DNA of 16,285 bases, taken from contig CALMMI010000530.1 of NCBI GenBank assembly GCA_937868245.1, forward strand, positions 1 through 16,285, read 5' to 3'. Of the stretch, positions 14,509 through 16,285 are shown one piece after another. The position numbers and the translations under genes are program-made. The notes under the pieces were generated by a model. It had not been told where the DNA came from and did no database searches. It saw nothing but the letters and a program-made list of their open reading frames with translations. Within the stretch, counting starts at the first letter, position 1. Every line of letters begins with the position of its first letter. The DNA is from an uncultured Ignavibacteria bacterium (GTDB taxonomy: Bacteria > Bacteroidota > Ignavibacteria > Kapaibacteriales > UBA961).

Positions 14509-16146
14509 ATGAAATATATGCTCACTTTTGCGGCAATACTCTGCTGCTGTTCGGTTGTACTTAATGCACAGAATACAACAATAAGCGGAACTTTGACCGG
14601 TATTGGCGCAAAGACGATAAAGATTGCCCATGTACACGTTACCAATTCAGCATCCTTCAAACCGAAACCTGTTTCGTATGATGTAAAGCCAAATGGAGCT
14701 TTTTCCTTTTCCCTGCCAAACGGTTGGTATCGTCTTCAGTTCTCAGGTGTAGATTATGCCCCAACCCCCGGATTCCCTATGGAGGTATATTGTTCGGGTG
14801 AACATGTAAAATTAAGTGTTCAACTAACACCTAACGCTTCTCCAAAAGTTGTAGATTCGGTTAAAATCATAACTGATTTAGTTGATTATAATTTTGCTAA
14901 AGCTATCAGTATGACAAAAAATAATGATGGTACGTTCAGCACCGAAATCAAAACCGATAAGCCAAAACTTGGTTATCAAGTGTTGGTATATGGCGGCGAA
15001 CAAACAGATCTCCACAGTGTAAACGGAACAATGGCTGACAGTTATGAATACGACGGAGGGGGCGACTACCGTTCAATAGTGCAAACTAAAAACGGTGTGG
15101 TAAAAATCTCGTTCGACCCGAAGAAGTTACCGGAAGGTAACAACAAACCTTCTGTAGAATTTACCGATAATTTCTCTAAATCAGTCCAGACAATGATTGA
15201 ACAGGAAAATTCAGACCGCCAGGAATTTTTTACCGCATACTCCAAAAGGAAAGCTGGGAAACCCGAAAGTTTTAATCCTACAGTAGCTCACCAGAAAGTA
15301 CAGGATTTGATTGCTGCTGAAAAAGATCCACAGCTTAAGGAGCTTCTTATGTTACGCTATCTATCTGTTGGTTATTTTTCTGATGATACAACCGGAGCAG
15401 ATCCACAATTCGTAAAGAGTATATTAACTACAATCAAACCGTCTTCTCCAGTTTGGGGACACCAACCCCGTTTGATTTCAACAGCAGTTAAATTAAGTGG
15501 TACAAATAGCGATGAATATCTACAAAAAGCATTTAAGGAAAATCCTGCACCGTATGTTAAATCAGAGCTTTTAAGTGCAATGTTGGAAAAAGCGAGCAAA
15601 GATAAGAATGCAGCATTGATTGATCAGTATTACAAACAATTGATGAGTACATATCCTGAATCCTTTGCTGCCAAATATGCCGAAAAACAATTTAATCCGA
15701 ATAGAAAAATCCAAGTTGGTAATGAGATTCCTAAATTCTCATTCGATGGTATAGACGGAAATGCGGGAACTAAAATCACGCCTGAAGGTTTCAAAGGAAA
15801 ATGGGTTTTGATTGATAATTGGGCAACATGGTGCGGTCCGTGCATAGCAGAATTACCGGCTATCCACAAAATTTATGATAAATTTAAGGATAAGAATTTT
15901 GTTGTGTTGAGTGTTTCGTTCGACCGCGAAGCAGGTGATGTTACAAAATTTAGAAACGGTAAATTCAAAATGCCGTGGATGCATGTTTTCTCTGAAGGTG
16001 TATGGGAAAGTGAAGCTGCAAAAGCATTTGAAGTAAGTGGGATTCCCAAACCAATTCTTATTGACCCGAACGGAAAAATTGTAGCACTCGAGGAGGATTT
16101 GAGAAGTGATAAGCTCGAAAAAACATTAGAGCGGTTTGTGCGATAA
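14509..16146 (+). CDS. Secreted TlpA-like thioredoxin-fold protein with N-terminal beta domains
   Basis: A 545-residue exported protein whose C-terminal part (about 405-545) is a TlpA/ResA-like thioredoxin domain acting on thiols or disulfides outside the cytoplasm. The signal peptide (1-21) has a Cys-rich core LCCCS and ends LNAQ. The active site is WATWCGPC (438-445), with Cys442 and Cys445, followed by the cis-Pro region GIPKPILIDPNG (511-522), with Pro513 as the expected cis proline. Residues 22-110 form a beta-rich domain; 112-206 contains DYNFAKAISMTKNNDGTFST and later Gly/Tyr-rich strands that resemble an E-set or CBM48-like fold. Residues 220-400 are mostly helical, with an AFKENP and YYKQLMSTYPES repeat-like run. 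Bacteroidota have many TlpA proteins with variable N-terminal domains. The redox partner and substrate are unknown. AGGGAG supports the start. Confidence 0.85.
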   Translation: MKYMLTFAAILCCCSVVLNAQNTTISGTLTGIGAKTIKIAHVHVTNSASFKPKPVSYDVKPNGAFSFSLPNGWYRLQFSGVDYAPTPGFPMEVYCSGEHVKLSVQLTPNASPKVVDSVKIITDLVDYNFAKAISMTKNNDGTFSTEIKTDKPKLGYQVLVYGGEQTDLHSVNGTMADSYEYDGGGDYRSIVQTKNGVVKISFDPKKLPEGNNKPSVEFTDNFSKSVQTMIEQENSDRQEFFTAYSKRKAGKPESFNPTVAHQKVQDLIAAEKDPQLKELLMLRYLSVGYFSDDTTGADPQFVKSILTTIKPSSPVWGHQPRLISTAVKLSGTNSDEYLQKAFKENPAPYVKSELLSAMLEKASKDKNAALIDQYYKQLMSTYPESFAAKYAEKQFNPNRKIQVGNEIPKFSFDGIDGNAGTKITPEGFKGKWVLIDNWATWCGPCIAELPAIHKIYDKFKDKNFVVLSVSFDREAGDVTKFRNGKFKMPWMHVFSEGVWESEAAKAFEVSGIPKPILIDPNGKIVALEEDLRSDKLEKTLERFVR

Positions 16147-16185
16147 AATAGCAGTATGGATTAACAATATATAAGAAATGAGATT

Positions 16186-16226
16186 ATGGAACTACATTCG
16201 AGATAGATACTCGAAAGTAGTTCCAT
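16186..16226 (+). terminator. 17-bp hairpin downstream of the TlpA-like gene, possible terminator
   Basis: Arms ATGGAACTACATTCGAG (16186-16202) and CTCGAAAGTAGTTCCAT (16210-16226) pair over a seven-base loop with a single A-A mismatch. The hairpin lies 39 bases after the stop codon. No T-run follows on the plus strand, so it is not a textbook intrinsic terminator. It may be a 3'-end stabiliser, a terminator using another mechanism, or part of a repeat. Confidence 0.5.
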
Positions 16227-16285
16227 TGTCATAGAAGTCGTTTAAACTTTAGCAATCATTAAAAAACCAGCAATAAAGTGCCAGT

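Noticed and set aside
1..16285. Defence island, prophage, biosynthetic cluster or CRISPR array
   Set aside because: No nuclease, methylase, toxin-antitoxin, integrase, phage or assembly-line genes and no regularly spaced direct repeats were seen; the genes look like core chromosomal functions.

Overview
The window looks like ordinary chromosomal DNA from a bacterium of the Bacteroidota / Chlorobiota-Ignavibacteriota / Kapabacteria group. Four things support this. There is a C-terminal type IX secretion (T9SS) sorting domain on a secreted dehydrogenase. There is a large DUF2723 membrane protein of the type common in this group. recF is followed directly by a DUF721 (DciA-like) gene. Seven of ten gene-upstream regions carry a TAnnTTTG -7 element of the Bacteroidota promoter type, while Shine-Dalgarno sequences are mostly absent. 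The DNA is AT-rich and gene-dense, and I see no rRNA, tRNA, CRISPR array, transposase, phage gene or recognisable defence cassette.

Layout. 1-386: AT-rich non-coding DNA with a hairpin and a palindrome. 387-3165: two leftward genes, kynureninase (kynU) and a CPA2-type cation/proton antiporter. 3166-3399: divergent gap holding a predicted structured leader for the rightward MlaF-like ABC ATPase (3400-4173). 4174-4351: convergent gap with an imperfect inverted repeat. 4352-9671: three leftward genes, namely a CDF metal-cation transporter, the 1022-residue DUF2723 protein with a good terminator and promoter, and a DUF2520 Rossmann protein. 9894-12193: three rightward genes, namely a secreted probable outer-membrane beta-barrel protein, recF, and the DUF721/DciA-like gene. 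12194-12516: convergent gap with a REP-like pair of palindromes. 12517-14121: leftward PQQ-dependent sugar-dehydrogenase-type protein with a T9SS tail. 14509-16146: rightward secreted TlpA-like thioredoxin protein, followed by a long hairpin.

The genes do not form one pathway. recF and the DUF721 gene form a plausible replication/repair operon. Envelope functions recur: ion and metal transport, an Mla-type lipid-transport ATPase, a GT-C-like membrane protein, a beta-barrel, a T9SS-exported enzyme and an extracytoplasmic thiol-disulfide protein. The most interesting signals are not new gene systems. They are the structured leader before the orphan MlaF-like ATPase, the REP-like palindrome pair with a compensatory base change, the repeated promoter motif, and the unusual middle domain of the TlpA-like protein. 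I did not find a convincing undescribed multi-gene system.
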